Shown: positions 20,715 to 30,003 of the stretch, one piece after another
How positions within the stretch are numbered: position 1 is the first letter of the stretch
Layout of the letters: each line of letters begins with the position of its first letter
DNA from: Burkholderia sp. 4M9327F10
Lineage (GTDB): Bacteria; Pseudomonadota; Gammaproteobacteria; Burkholderiales; Burkholderiaceae
Assembly (NCBI RefSeq): GCF_005503145.1
Contig: NZ_SCNV01000020.1
Coordinates: 1 to 64,000 of the forward strand
DNA length: 64,000 bases
Reading direction: 5' to 3'
The notes under the pieces: model-generated
Seen by the model: only the letters and a program-made list of their open reading frames with translations
Told to the model about the DNA's origin: nothing
Database searches by the model: none
Program-made: the position numbers and the translations under genes

Positions 20715-21725
20715 TTACGCCAGCTCGCCCCACAGACGCAGGCGCGAGACGCCGCCGTCCGGGAAGATATTGAAACGCACATGGGTGACCGGACCGAGCG
20801 AGGCCAGTTCGGCTTCGAACGGATGAACATGGTCCATCTGCAGCTTCTGCTCGCCCATCAGCACCGGCCAGAACATCGCCTGGGTGATCAGCGAGTCGTC
20901 CGTGCCACCCGTCACGCTCGCTGCCTGCAGCGAGCAGCGATCGGGGAAGTTACCCTTGAAGTAAGCCGTGTCCACTTCGACCTTGCGAATCACGCCTGGC
21001 CGCGCCAGCGCGACAATCGCCCAGTCGTTGCCCGGCTCGCGGCGGCGGCGCGTTTCCCAGCCGTCGCCCATGTTGACGCCGCGTCCCGGCATCAGCATCT
21101 GCGAGGCGGGTCCGAAATGCTGGTTGTTCGCGGCAACGAGGTAAGCGCCGTTTTCGATCGCGGCCAGGTCAATGAGGCTGCCGTGCTCGACGCGCTCCCA
21201 GTCGCGCTTCGGCTGCCCGTAGACACGCAGGCGGGCCAGACCGCCGTCCGGGTACAGGTTCACGCGCAGGTGCGTAAAGGCGCGCGCATCGCTGACTTCG
21301 ACATAGTGGTGTTGATTGCCTTGCAGCGTCATCGCCGGTACGACCACTTGCCAGTCGGCGTTGTCGGGCGGAATCTCGCTGTCGGCGTAGCAGCCCTCCA
21401 GAGACGCCGCCGGCGGGAAATTGCCGGTGAAGTGGCTCGTATCGAGGTCCACGCCATGGATCACGCCCGGCCGCGCGAGCCGGACCACGCAGTAGTCGTG
21501 TCCGGTGGTGCGCTTGCGGCGGGTCTCCCAGCCGTCCATCCATTTACCGTGATCGTCGTACTTGCCGGGGATGAACACCGCCGGCTGCGGGTCGAGCATG
21601 CGCTCCTTGGGCGCGAAGAACTCGTCGCTGGCATAGAGCGCCTTCGCACCGAGGCGCGGGTCGGCCAGATTCATGTAACGGCGCGTGAAGGCGGGAGCGT
21701 TGGGGTCGAGGATCAGAGTAGCCAT
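20715..21725 (-). CDS. alc: Allantoicase
   Basis: Hydrolyses allantoate to ureidoglycolate and urea. The 336-aa protein contains two similar beta-sandwich halves, each with the family words: DDHGKWMDGWETRRKR (about 56-71) and NMGDGWETRRRREPGNDW (about 222-239), plus DTSHFTGNFP and DTAYFKGNFP. It sits upstream of allA; together they cover two consecutive steps. Purine-degradation genes for earlier steps are not in the window. Confidence 0.94.
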   Translation of the reverse strand: MATLILDPNAPAFTRRYMNLADPRLGAKALYASDEFFAPKERMLDPQPAVFIPGKYDDHGKWMDGWETRRKRTTGHDYCVVRLARPGVIHGVDLDTSHFTGNFPPAASLEGCYADSEIPPDNADWQVVVPAMTLQGNQHHYVEVSDARAFTHLRVNLYPDGGLARLRVYGQPKRDWERVEHGSLIDLAAIENGAYLVAANNQHFGPASQMLMPGRGVNMGDGWETRRRREPGNDWAIVALARPGVIRKVEVDTAYFKGNFPDRCSLQAASVTGGTDDSLITQAMFWPVLMGEQKLQMDHVHPFEAELASLGPVTHVRFNIFPDGGVSRLRLWGELA

Positions 21726-21839
21726 GGTCTCGGTCTAACGGTAAGGAGGTGGAAGCCGGCGGGCGCGGCAACCTTGGTTGCCTGTAGTGCTTGCTGCGTC
21801 CGCCGGTTGGGTGGTGTGCTGGCCGGGCTTGGGCGCAGC

Positions 21840-23168
21840 TTAGACGGCGTGCGCAGGATCGACGGATAGGCCCGGAAGATTCGTTTCTTCGCCGGCAGGA
21901 ACATAGAGGAACGCGGCTTCGCGATTCAACACGCTGCGGGCGCGAGCCTTGTCGATGTCGTTTTCCCAAACCGCCACAACAACCGTGGCGACGCAGTTGC
22001 CAATCAGGTTGGTCAGCGCGCGCGCAATGCCGACGAACCAGTCCACCGGCAGGATCAGCACAAGGCCCAGCACCGGAATGGCAGGAATTGCGGAGAGCGT
22101 GGCGGCGAGAATCACAATCGCCGAACCCGGGATACCGTGCGCCCCCTTCGAGGTAACGAGCGACACCAGCACCACCACGATCAGATCATGCAACGACAGC
22201 GGCGTGTTGGTGGCCTGGGCGATGAAGATCACCGCGAGCGTCAGGTAGATCGAGAAGCCGTCCAGGTTGAACGAGTAGCCGGTCGGGATCACGAGGCCGA
22301 CCGTCGAATCCTTCACACCCATCCACTCGAGCTTGCGCATGACCTGCGGCAAGACGGCATCCGAAGAAGCCGTGCCGAGCACGATGGACATTTCCTCGCG
22401 CAGATAGCGGATCAGCTTGAAGACGCTAAAGCCGGCCATGCGCATGACAATGCCCAGCACGAGCGCGACGAACACGATACAGCTCGCGTAGAACACCACC
22501 ACCAGCAAGCCCAGTTGCTCGAGCGACGAAACGCCGTAGGTACCGGTGGTAAAAGCAATCGCACCGAGCACGCCGAGCGGCGCCAGCTTGATGATGAAGC
22601 TCATCACGCGGAAGAACACCTGCGCCAGCTCGTCGATCAGGCTGCTCACCTTCTGCGCCTTGTCACCGAGCAATGACAGCGCCGAGCCGAACAGCACCGA
22701 AAACACGAGAATCTGCAGGATGTCGCCGGTGGCGAACGCGTTGAACGCGGTGTCAGGGATGATTTTCAGCAGGAATCCTGCGGTGTCCTTCAGGTCTTTG
22801 GCGTGCTCGGTGTAGGTGCTAAGCGATGCGGCATCGAGCGAATGCAGGTTGACGTTCATGCCGACGCCGGGCTTCGTGACATACGCCAGCACCGCACCGA
22901 TCAGGAGCGCGATCGTCGTCATGAACTCGAAGTACACCACCGCCTTCAGACCGACCCGCCCCACTTTGCGCAGATCTCCGGCATGCGCCATGCCGCTCAC
23001 CACCACGCAGAACACAATGGGACCGATCACCATCTTGATCAGCTTCAGAAAACCGTCGCCGAGCGGGCGCAACGATTGGGCGAAATGCGGAAACAGCGCG
23101 CCGATCACGATGCCCGCCACAAGGGCAATCATCACCCGGCCAAACAGCGAATTGAAAAACTTCAACAC
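21840..23168 (-). CDS. dctA: C4-dicarboxylate:H+/Na+ symporter
   Basis: Inner-membrane uptake of succinate, fumarate and malate. A 442-aa member of the DAACS/glutamate symporter family with the expected hydrophobic pattern. Key segments are KMVIGPIVFCVVVSGMA (about 45-61), SSDAVLPQVMRKLEWMGV (the serine-rich re-entrant region) and VIPTGYSFNLDGFSIY. Translation appears to begin at a GTG (23168) preceded by GGGAGAAGG. A FadR-type operator lies just downstream of its predicted transcription start, next to a divergent GntR-family gene. Confidence 0.93.
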   Translation of the reverse strand: MLKFFNSLFGRVMIALVAGIVIGALFPHFAQSLRPLGDGFLKLIKMVIGPIVFCVVVSGMAHAGDLRKVGRVGLKAVVYFEFMTTIALLIGAVLAYVTKPGVGMNVNLHSLDAASLSTYTEHAKDLKDTAGFLLKIIPDTAFNAFATGDILQILVFSVLFGSALSLLGDKAQKVSSLIDELAQVFFRVMSFIIKLAPLGVLGAIAFTTGTYGVSSLEQLGLLVVVFYASCIVFVALVLGIVMRMAGFSVFKLIRYLREEMSIVLGTASSDAVLPQVMRKLEWMGVKDSTVGLVIPTGYSFNLDGFSIYLTLAVIFIAQATNTPLSLHDLIVVVLVSLVTSKGAHGIPGSAIVILAATLSAIPAIPVLGLVLILPVDWFVGIARALTNLIGNCVATVVVAVWENDIDKARARSVLNREAAFLYVPAGEETNLPGLSVDPAHAV

Positions 23169-23201
23169 GGCCTTCTCCCGGTTACGGTTTTCATCTGTTC
23201 A

Positions 23202-23259
23202 TACTGGTCCGACCAGTACTGTTATGGTGGATAGTAGGAAGCCGATATAGTCGAGTCAA
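23202..23259 (-). promoter_or_regulatory. dctA promoter with FadR/GntR-type operator
   Basis: On the minus strand TTGACT (23259-23254), a 17-nt spacer and TACTAT (23236-23231) make a strong sigma-70 match. A perfect 17-bp palindrome, TACTGGTCCGACCAGTA at 23202-23218, lies about +5 to +22 from the expected start. Its core TGGTCCGACCA fits the TGGTNNNACCA pattern known for FadR-subfamily GntR regulators, one of which is divergent here. Confidence 0.78.
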
Positions 23260-23395
23260 GACAGAAAATAATAGTGTTTACCCGGCTAATTTTGCGGCGT
23301 TTTGAACGTTTTATGTCAGAAGATTGTTTCCGCAGTGCGCACGCCAAAGCCGGGGATTACAATGCCGGTCAGACCACGCGATTGAGTGGAGGATC

Positions 23396-24088
23396 ATGAA
23401 GAACGTCCCGCACACTGTCACCGATTCCGCTATTGCCACCATCCGCGAACGGATAGAGGGCGGCGTGTATCCCGTGGGCAGCCTGCTGCCGGCGCAACGT
23501 CAGCTCTCCGAAGAACTCGCCATCAGCCGCGCGTCGTTACGCGAAGCGCTTTCCACACTCGAGGCGCTCGGCATGCTGATGATCCGTCCGGGCAAGGGGG
23601 TGTATGTCGAGAGTGCGCAGGCGTCCGCTGCGAACCCGTGGCGTTTCGCGGAACAGTCTTCCCTGCCGGATACTTATCAGATGCGTTTCGCGCTTGAAGG
23701 CTTCGTCGCGCGCATGGCGGCGCTGGCGATCAGCGACGCCGATCTTGCATGGTTCGAGCAGAATATAGAGGCGATGCATGGCGCGCTCGCCGCCAGCGAA
23801 CTCGACGAAGCAGCGCAACTCGACTTCGACTTTCACATGCGCATGGTGAGCATTGCCGGCAATGCAGCGATCGAGTCGATCCTGCGCAGCAGTTCGGACA
23901 TCATGAAGGAGAGTCAGCGCATGCCGTTCTTCAAGCGCGAACTGGTGCTCTCCACGTACCACGAGCATCGCGCGATTCTGGACGCGCTAAAGACGCGAGA
24001 TTCCGCCGCGGCAGGTAAAGCGATCGAGACGCACATCACCAATGCCGCGCAGCGTGCAGGCGTGTACTTCCCGGTGCCGAAGGCCTAA
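23396..24088 (+). CDS. GntR-family regulator, FadR subfamily
   Basis: Regulator of 230 aa. The N-terminal GntR winged helix (about 10-75, with GSLLPAQRQLSEELAISRASLREALSTLEALG) is followed by an FCD-type helical domain with probable metal-binding residues (DFDFHMRMVSIAGN, and TYHEHRAILDAL near the end). Start chosen at 23396, where GGAGG lies 4-8 nt upstream. It is divergent from dctA and close to alc-allA. The palindrome in the dctA leader has the core this subfamily binds, so dctA is the likely target; the effector is unknown. Confidence 0.88.
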   Translation: MKNVPHTVTDSAIATIRERIEGGVYPVGSLLPAQRQLSEELAISRASLREALSTLEALGMLMIRPGKGVYVESAQASAANPWRFAEQSSLPDTYQMRFALEGFVARMAALAISDADLAWFEQNIEAMHGALAASELDEAAQLDFDFHMRMVSIAGNAAIESILRSSSDIMKESQRMPFFKRELVLSTYHEHRAILDALKTRDSAAAGKAIETHITNAAQRAGVYFPVPKA

Positions 24089-24144
24089 AGCCTGACCGCT
24101 GTCGAAGCATGAATGAAGCCGCGCCAGGCGAAAACCGGGCAAAA

Positions 24145-24170
24145 AAAAACCGCTCCGAAGAGCGGTTTTT
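24145..24170. terminator. Bidirectional terminator between the GntR gene and gapA
   Basis: Eleven-bp perfect stem (24145-24155 with 24160-24170) closed by a CGAA tetraloop, with an A-run on the left arm and a T-run on the right, so it should terminate on both strands. It separates the convergent GntR-family gene and gapA. Confidence 0.92.
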
Positions 24171-24212
24171 CGTATGCGGCGCCCGAGACGTGAGACGCAG
24201 CGGTAGTGCGGC

Positions 24213-25223
24213 TTACTTCGCGTTAGCGAGCGCCACAGCCGTGTCCAGCATGCGGTTCGAGAAGCCCCACTCGTTGTCGTACCAGCTCGACACCTTCACC
24301 AGACGGCCCGACACCTTGGTCAGCGTCGCGTCGAACGTCGACGAAGCCGGGTTGTGGTTGAAGTCGATCGACACCAGCGGCGCCTTGTTGTAGCCGAGGA
24401 TACCCTTCAACGCGCCTTCCGACGCTTCCTTCATGATCGCGTTGACTTCATCCACCGTCGTGTCGCGCGAGGCGATGAACGACAGGTCGACGATCGACAC
24501 GTTGATGGTCGGGACACGAATGGCGTAGCCGTCCAGCTTGCCGTTCAGTTCCGGCAGCACGAGGCCGACAGCCGATGCAGCACCCGTCTTGGTCGGGATC
24601 TGGCTGTGCGTGGCCGAGCGCGCGCGGCGCAGGTCTTCGTGATACACGTCAGTCAGAACCTGGTCGTTCGTGTAGGCGTGGATCGTGGTCATCAGACCGT
24701 TTTCCAGGCCGATCTTGTCGTTCAGCGGCTTGACGAGCGGCGCCAGGCAGTTGGTCGTGCACGATGCGTTCGAAATGACCGTGTCCGATGCCTTCAGCAC
24801 GTGGTGGTTCACGCCGTAGACGATCGTTGCGTCCACATCCTTACCGCCCGGTGCCGAGATGATGACCTTCTTGGCGCCGCCCTTGATGTGCGCGCTGGCC
24901 TTTTCCTTGGTCGTGAAAAAGCCCGTGCATTCCAGCACGACATCGACGTTCAGTTCGCCCCACGGCAGTTCAGCCGGGTTACGGTTGGCCAGCACGCGGA
25001 TACGGTCGCCGTTGACGACCAGGTAGTCGCCGTCCACCGACACTTCGCCCGGGAACTTGCCGTGGGCCGTGTCGTATTGCGTCAGGTGAGCGTTGGTGTT
25101 GGCATCGCCCAGGTCGTTGATGGCGACGATCTGGATGTCGTGCTTCTTGCCGTTTTCATAGAAGGCGCGCAGCGTGTTGCGGCCGATCCGGCCGTAGCCG
25201 TTGATTGCGACGCGAATCGTCAT
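24213..25223 (-). CDS. gapA: Glyceraldehyde-3-phosphate dehydrogenase
   Basis: NAD-dependent oxidation of glyceraldehyde 3-phosphate in glycolysis. 336 aa, with the nucleotide-binding GYGRIGR (9-15), the catalytic Cys in SNASCTTNCLAPL (C155), HAYTNDQ and the C-terminal WYDNEWGFSNRM. Length is standard. It is downstream of tktA on the same strand after 99 nt and ends at a strong bidirectional terminator. Confidence 0.97.
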   Translation of the reverse strand: MTIRVAINGYGRIGRNTLRAFYENGKKHDIQIVAINDLGDANTNAHLTQYDTAHGKFPGEVSVDGDYLVVNGDRIRVLANRNPAELPWGELNVDVVLECTGFFTTKEKASAHIKGGAKKVIISAPGGKDVDATIVYGVNHHVLKASDTVISNASCTTNCLAPLVKPLNDKIGLENGLMTTIHAYTNDQVLTDVYHEDLRRARSATHSQIPTKTGAASAVGLVLPELNGKLDGYAIRVPTINVSIVDLSFIASRDTTVDEVNAIMKEASEGALKGILGYNKAPLVSIDFNHNPASSTFDATLTKVSGRLVKVSSWYDNEWGFSNRMLDTAVALANAK

Positions 25224-25262
25224 GGTCTATCTCCTGATGGCTGAAAAAAATACGTCCATGCT

Positions 25263-25315
25263 GGCTCTGCGGAGCCGGTTCCCGCCGGGCGTGGAGCGCA
25301 CGCAGCGGGAACCGG
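25263..25315 (-). other. Hairpins between tktA and gapA
   Basis: An 11-bp perfect stem (25275-25285 with 25305-25315, with inner pairing) and a small GGCTC/GAGCC hairpin next to it. A run of seven T on the minus strand lies about 13 nt further on (25250-25244), too far for a canonical terminator. It may act as a partial terminator or as an RNA-stability element. Confidence 0.4.
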
Positions 25316-25322
25316 GCACTCG

Positions 25323-27344
25323 TCAGCCCAGTGCGGCTTTAGCCGTCTCTACGACGTGCTCGACGGTGAAGCCGAAATGCTTGAACAACACGCCAGCCGG
25401 GGCCGACTCGCCGAACGTGTCGATCCCGACCACGCCGCCTTCCAGGCCCACGTACTTGCGCCAGAAATCGGTCACGCCCGCTTCGATTGCGACGCGGCGC
25501 ACGTCCTTCGGCAACACGCGCTCGCGGTACTCGGCGTCTTGCCGGTCGAATACGGTCGTGGCCGGCATCGACACCACACGCGCTGCGATCCCTTCACGCG
25601 CCAGCGGCTCGACCGCCTTCAGCGCCAGCTCGACTTCCGAACCGGTGGCGATCAGGATGATCTTGCGCGCAACGATCTCGTCGTTCCAGTCGCGCAGCAC
25701 GTAGCCGCCCTTGGCGATGTTGGCGATCTGCGCGTCGGTGCGCTCCGAGAACGGCAGGTTCTGACGGCTGAAGATCAGGCACGAAGGACCATGATGCTCG
25801 ACCGCCTGGGTCCAGGACACCGCGGTTTCGACAGTGTCAGCCGGGCGCCACACCTGCAGATGCGGAATCAGACGCAGGCTGGCGACGTGTTCGATGGACT
25901 GGTGGGTCGGGCCGTCTTCACCGAGGCCGATCGAGTCGTGCGTGAACACGAAGATCGACGGCGCTTTCATCAGCGCGGCGACGCGCAGCGCGTTGCGGCT
26001 GTAGTCCGAGAACGTCAGGAACGTGCCGCCGAATGCCTTGAAGCCGCCGTGCAGCGCGACGCCGTTGATGGCGGCGCTCATGCCGAACTCGCGCACGCCG
26101 TAGTTGACGTAGTTGCCGGCTGCGTGGCCTTCCGCGTTGACGCGCACCGGCTTGGCCGCCTTCCAGTTGGTCAGGTTCGAGCCGGTCAGGTCAGCCGAGC
26201 CGCCGAGCAGTTCCGGCAGCACGGTCGACAGGCCTTCGATGGCCTGCTGCGATGCCTTGCGGGTTGCGACGGTTTCCGCGCGCTCGTTCGCGCCGGCGAT
26301 GATGGCTTGCGCCTTCTCCGCCCAATCGGCCGGCAGTTGCTTGGCCATGCGGCGCGTGAATTCAGCGGCTTCCTGCGGATACTTGGCCTGGTACGCGGCG
26401 AATGCCTTGTCCCACTCAGCCTCGTTGCGCGCGCCCGCTTCCTTCGCGTCCCACGCTGCATAGACTTCCTGCGGGATCACGAACGGCTCCCACTTCCAGC
26501 CGATCGCCTCGCGCGTGGCGGCAATTTCCTTGTCGCCGAGCGGCGCGCCGTGCGAATCGTGGCTGCCGGCCTTGGTCGGCGCGCCTTCACCGATCACGGT
26601 CTTGCAGCAGATCAGCGTCGGCTTGTCCGACAGCTTCGCTTGCTTGATTGCCGCGTCAACTGCGTCGACGTTATGGCCGACCACATTTGGGATCACGTTC
26701 CAGCCGTAGGCCTCGAAACGCTTCGGCGTGTCGTCGTGGAACCAGTGCACCACTTCGCCGTCGATCGAGATGCCGTTGTCGTCGTAGAAAGCGATCAGCT
26801 TGTTCAGCTTCAGCACGCCCGCGAGCGAGCAGGCTTCATGCGAGATGCCTTCCATCAGGCAGCCGTCGCCGACGAACACATACGTGTGGTGATCGACAAT
26901 CTTCGCGTCGGGCTTGTTGAATTCCGTGGCGAGCAGCGACTCGGCGAGCGCCATGCCGACTGCATTGGCCAGACCCTGGCCGAGCGGGCCGGTAGTCGTC
27001 TCGACACCCGGCGTGATGCCGTATTCCGGGTGGCCCGGGGTCTTCGAGTGCATTTGACGGAAGTTCTTCAGCTCTTCGATCGGCAGGTCGTAGCCGGTCA
27101 GATGCAGCAGCGAATACAGCAGCATCGAGCCGTGGCCGTTCGACAGCACGAAGCGGTCGCGGTCGGCCCACTGCGGGTTCTTCGGGTTGTGGCGCAGATG
27201 GCGCGACCACAGCGCAACGCCGATCTCGGCCATGCCCATCGGCATGCCGGGGTGGCCGGAATTCGCTTGTTGAACAGCATCCATAGCCAGCGCGCGGATC
27301 GCGTTGGCCATCAGGGAAGTGGGGGCGGGAGACGGGGTCGTCAT
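25323..27344 (-). CDS. tktA: Transketolase
   Basis: Thiamine-diphosphate enzyme of the pentose phosphate and Calvin-type pathways, moving two-carbon units between sugar phosphates. 673 aa. The ThDP motif GDGCLMEGISHEA begins near residue 157, TGPLGQGLANAVG precedes it, and the central GEDGPTHQSIEHVASLR lies further on. The frame is open to 27485, but MTTPSPAP at 27344 gives the normal length. Upstream of gapA on the same strand. Confidence 0.95.
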   Translation of the reverse strand: MTTPSPAPTSLMANAIRALAMDAVQQANSGHPGMPMGMAEIGVALWSRHLRHNPKNPQWADRDRFVLSNGHGSMLLYSLLHLTGYDLPIEELKNFRQMHSKTPGHPEYGITPGVETTTGPLGQGLANAVGMALAESLLATEFNKPDAKIVDHHTYVFVGDGCLMEGISHEACSLAGVLKLNKLIAFYDDNGISIDGEVVHWFHDDTPKRFEAYGWNVIPNVVGHNVDAVDAAIKQAKLSDKPTLICCKTVIGEGAPTKAGSHDSHGAPLGDKEIAATREAIGWKWEPFVIPQEVYAAWDAKEAGARNEAEWDKAFAAYQAKYPQEAAEFTRRMAKQLPADWAEKAQAIIAGANERAETVATRKASQQAIEGLSTVLPELLGGSADLTGSNLTNWKAAKPVRVNAEGHAAGNYVNYGVREFGMSAAINGVALHGGFKAFGGTFLTFSDYSRNALRVAALMKAPSIFVFTHDSIGLGEDGPTHQSIEHVASLRLIPHLQVWRPADTVETAVSWTQAVEHHGPSCLIFSRQNLPFSERTDAQIANIAKGGYVLRDWNDEIVARKIILIATGSEVELALKAVEPLAREGIAARVVSMPATTVFDRQDAEYRERVLPKDVRRVAIEAGVTDFWRKYVGLEGGVVGIDTFGESAPAGVLFKHFGFTVEHVVETAKAALG

Positions 27345-27632
27345 GTCGAGTCCGGAGAACGAGTCCAAAAAGCGGGGCGCGGGCGGCGGGTCCGGAAGCT
27401 CGGCGGCCAGTCTGCTACGGCGCACGGTGCGGCGCCTGGAGACGCGATACGGGCAGAGCAAACGGACAAGGCTGCAAAGCGTCACATTCTAACAGATGGT
27501 TGTGGCCTTTCCGGCCGCGAACCGCGCGGGGCGGCGCGGCGGAGATTGGGGCCGGAACTCGGCCCGGCGCCGCCCGCGCCTCTATAATCCGAGCATCGCC
27601 AACTCGCCGCGCCCGAGCGCGCCCCGCCCACC

Positions 27633-28502
27633 GTGAGCGCCCCGCTGCTTTTCCAGCCGACCCCATACGCCCTGTATGGCTTCCCGAACGCACGGCGCCT
27701 CGCGAGCGTCACTTCGCCCTGGCAACTTATCGAGGTATGGGATACGCCGCAACTCGGGCGGCTCTTCACGCTTGACGGGCGTCCGATGACATCGGTCGGC
27801 GACGAGTTTATCTATCACGAATGCATGGTCCACCCGAACGCTCTGGCTCATCCGGCGCCACGCGCCGCTCTGGTACTGGGTGGCGGCGACGGCGGCGCGG
27901 CACGGCAGCTACTCAGGCATCCCGGCATCGCGAGAATCGTGGTGGCCGAACTGGATGCGCAGGTGGTGCGCCTCACGCGCGAGTATCTGCCTCAGGTGCA
28001 TGGCGGCGCCTTCGACGATCCGCGGGTAGAACTGGTGATAGGCGACGCCGCCGGTTTCGTTGCCGCTACCGGGGAACAGTTCGACCTGATCGTATTTGAC
28101 CTGACACCGCCCGACTCGCCGGCGGCGAGCCTCTACACCCCGGCGTTCTACGCCCAGCTCAAGCGCGTCATGACTCCGGACGCAGCCTTGTCGCTGCACC
28201 TGGGCGCGCCGTATTTTCATGGAGCGCGCGCAGCAACGCTGCTCGACGGACTACGCGGCGCCTTTGCCGTGGTGCGCACGATGGGGGCATTCGTGCCGCT
28301 GCACGGCTCGCTATGGATGATGGCCACCGCCAGCGACACGCTCGACCCCGCCGCACTCACTGCGGACGTCGTCGCCCGGCAACTCGCCGCCCGTGGGATC
28401 GCCGGACTTGGCTGGTACGACGAGCATGCGCACGCCGGTCTGTTCTCGGCATCTCGTGCCGTGCGCGATAAACTAAGTCAATTCTTAAAGCCAGCACGGT
28501 AA
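27633..28502 (+). CDS. Spermidine-synthase-like aminopropyltransferase family protein
   Basis: Protein of 289 aa in the SpeE family, start GTG. The SAM-binding core is visible: LVLGGGDGGAARQLLRHP (about 80-97), then VVAELDAQVVRLTREY and the acidic substrate loop, here VFDLTPPDSPA (about 153-163) where classical spermidine synthases have DSTDPxGPA. The change in that loop, and the absence of an S-adenosylmethionine decarboxylase nearby, leave the true product uncertain. Divergent from tktA. Confidence 0.8.
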   Translation: MSAPLLFQPTPYALYGFPNARRLASVTSPWQLIEVWDTPQLGRLFTLDGRPMTSVGDEFIYHECMVHPNALAHPAPRAALVLGGGDGGAARQLLRHPGIARIVVAELDAQVVRLTREYLPQVHGGAFDDPRVELVIGDAAGFVAATGEQFDLIVFDLTPPDSPAASLYTPAFYAQLKRVMTPDAALSLHLGAPYFHGARAATLLDGLRGAFAVVRTMGAFVPLHGSLWMMATASDTLDPAALTADVVARQLAARGIAGLGWYDEHAHAGLFSASRAVRDKLSQFLKPAR

Positions 28503-28607
28503 CGCGGCGGCACAATGTGCGGTTTGGTTGGCGCGGAAGTTTCGTGCGCCGACCGCCTGGCTGTGCTGCACACGCCCCGCTGACCCTAGCCAGATCCGGA
28601 GAACTCC

Positions 28608-29021
28608 ATGACCGCCTCTCGCCCGGCCGGTGTGCCTTGGTTGACCCCCTATCTGACGGTACGCGACGCGCGTGCCGCCATTGCATTCTTTGAGGCGGCA
28701 TTCGGCTTCGAGGTGCGTGACAGCGTCCAGGATGATGGTGTCGTCATGCACGTCGAGATGGTTTACCAAGGCCAGTTGATCGTCATGTTTGCGCCGGAAG
28801 GCGCGTTCGGCTCGACGGCGAAGACACCCAAAAGCGCCGGTGCGATTGCCCCGCAATCGTTTTATGTTTATGTCGACGATGTCGACGCGGTTTATGCGCG
28901 GGCCCTCGCGGCCGGCGCCAGATCGCTGAGCGAGCCGCAAGATCAGTTCTGGGGTGACCGTTTTGCGCAGGTCGAAGACCTGGACGGCTACCGATGGGCG
29001 CTCGCTCGCCACCTTTCGTAA
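28608..29021 (+). CDS. VOC-family (glyoxalase/PhnB-like) protein
   Basis: Protein of 137 aa with the single-domain vicinal-oxygen-chelate pattern of PhnB/YdcA-like proteins: LTPYLTVRDARAAIAFFEAAFGF (about 12-34), FYVYVDDVDAVYARALAAGA, and WGDRFAQVEDLDGYRWAL near the end. No reaction can be assigned. GGAG lies upstream of the ATG. rsmE follows within 5 nt. Confidence 0.82.
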   Translation: MTASRPAGVPWLTPYLTVRDARAAIAFFEAAFGFEVRDSVQDDGVVMHVEMVYQGQLIVMFAPEGAFGSTAKTPKSAGAIAPQSFYVYVDDVDAVYARALAAGARSLSEPQDQFWGDRFAQVEDLDGYRWALARHLS

Positions 29022-29025
29022 ACCA

Positions 29026-29781
29026 ATGAGTATTTTCCTGATGCCTCGCTTCTTCGTCGGTACGGCACTCAAGCCCAACGACATCATGCAGCTTCCCGAT
29101 GACGTCACACGGCACATCCTGGTCCTGCGCCTGCAACCGGGGGACTCGGTCGTGCTTTTCAACGGTGAAGGCGGCGAGTACAGCGCTGAGCTCGTCGAAG
29201 TCGAACGCCGCTCGGCTACGGTCAAGATTCGCGAATTCCGAGATATTGAGGTGGAGCCGCCTTATCGCCTGACGCTCGCACAAGGCATCGCCAGCGGCGA
29301 CAAGATGGATTGGCTGATCGAAAAGGCCGTCGAACTGGGCGCCTCCAGTTTCGTGCCGCTGACCACCACGCGCAGCGTCGTGCGCCTGTCCGGCGAGCGA
29401 GCGCAACGGCGCCACATGCACTGGCAGGGTATCGTGCGCTCTTCGTGCGAACAGTGCGGGCGCAATCGCCTGCCCGAAGTCGCAACGGTGCGCGAGATCG
29501 CCACATGGCTCGGCGCGCTGCCTCGCGCGCCCGAAGAAGGGGAGTTGCGCCTGCTGCTTTCGCCCCGCGCGAGCATCAGCTTTGCGGCTTTGCCGGCCAC
29601 CCCGCCGCACGGCCGCGTGACGCTGCTGATCGGGCCGGAGGGCGGTTTTTCAGCGGCCGAAGAAGCCGCAGCGACCGACCACGGCTTCACGGCAGTGGGT
29701 CTCGGTCCGCGCGTATTGCGCACCGAAACAGCCGGGATCGCCGTGCTGGCCGCGTTGGCCGCGCGCTGGGGCGGGTGGTAA
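29026..29781 (+). CDS. rsmE: 16S rRNA (uracil1498-N3)-methyltransferase
   Basis: Methylates U1498 of 16S rRNA using SAM. The 251-aa protein has a PUA-like N-terminal domain and a C-terminal SPOUT knot with the signature LLIGPEGGFSAAEEAAA and GLGPRVLRTETA, the residues that form the SAM-binding knot. The Met at 29026 or at 29041 (MPRFFVG) could be the start; the latter is closer to the E. coli protein. It closely follows the VOC gene. Confidence 0.92.
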   Translation: MSIFLMPRFFVGTALKPNDIMQLPDDVTRHILVLRLQPGDSVVLFNGEGGEYSAELVEVERRSATVKIREFRDIEVEPPYRLTLAQGIASGDKMDWLIEKAVELGASSFVPLTTTRSVVRLSGERAQRRHMHWQGIVRSSCEQCGRNRLPEVATVREIATWLGALPRAPEEGELRLLLSPRASISFAALPATPPHGRVTLLIGPEGGFSAAEEAAATDHGFTAVGLGPRVLRTETAGIAVLAALAARWGGW

Positions 29782-29890
29782 AGCCTCGAGAGGTCAGCGC
29801 CGCACATTAGCCACCCTAACCACCTTTGAGCTCGGGGCCGTGCAGGTCCAACCAACACCCAACGCTCAGGACACCGCAAAGACGTCACCG

Positions 29891-29930
29891 CAAAGCAAAG
29901 GCCCGCCAATCGGCGGGCCTTTGCTTTGTT
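29891..29930. terminator. Terminator hairpin after rsmE
   Basis: Seventeen-bp perfect stem (29891-29907 with 29912-29928) closed by a 4-nt loop, ending in TTTG-TT. The arm is A-rich on the left and T-rich on the right, so it can serve rsmE on the plus strand and the barstar gene on the minus strand. Confidence 0.85.
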
Positions 29931-30003
29931 AAGTCATCCGTACTGCCACCGTGCCTGGCGCGGCTAATTTGGCTTCACCCCGCTCCACACACCGCCGGCA
30001 CGC

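Noticed and set aside
25356..27587. 743-codon plus-strand open frame opposite tktA
   Set aside because: Antisense to transketolase; long only because stop codons are rare in the complementary frame of G+C-rich genes.
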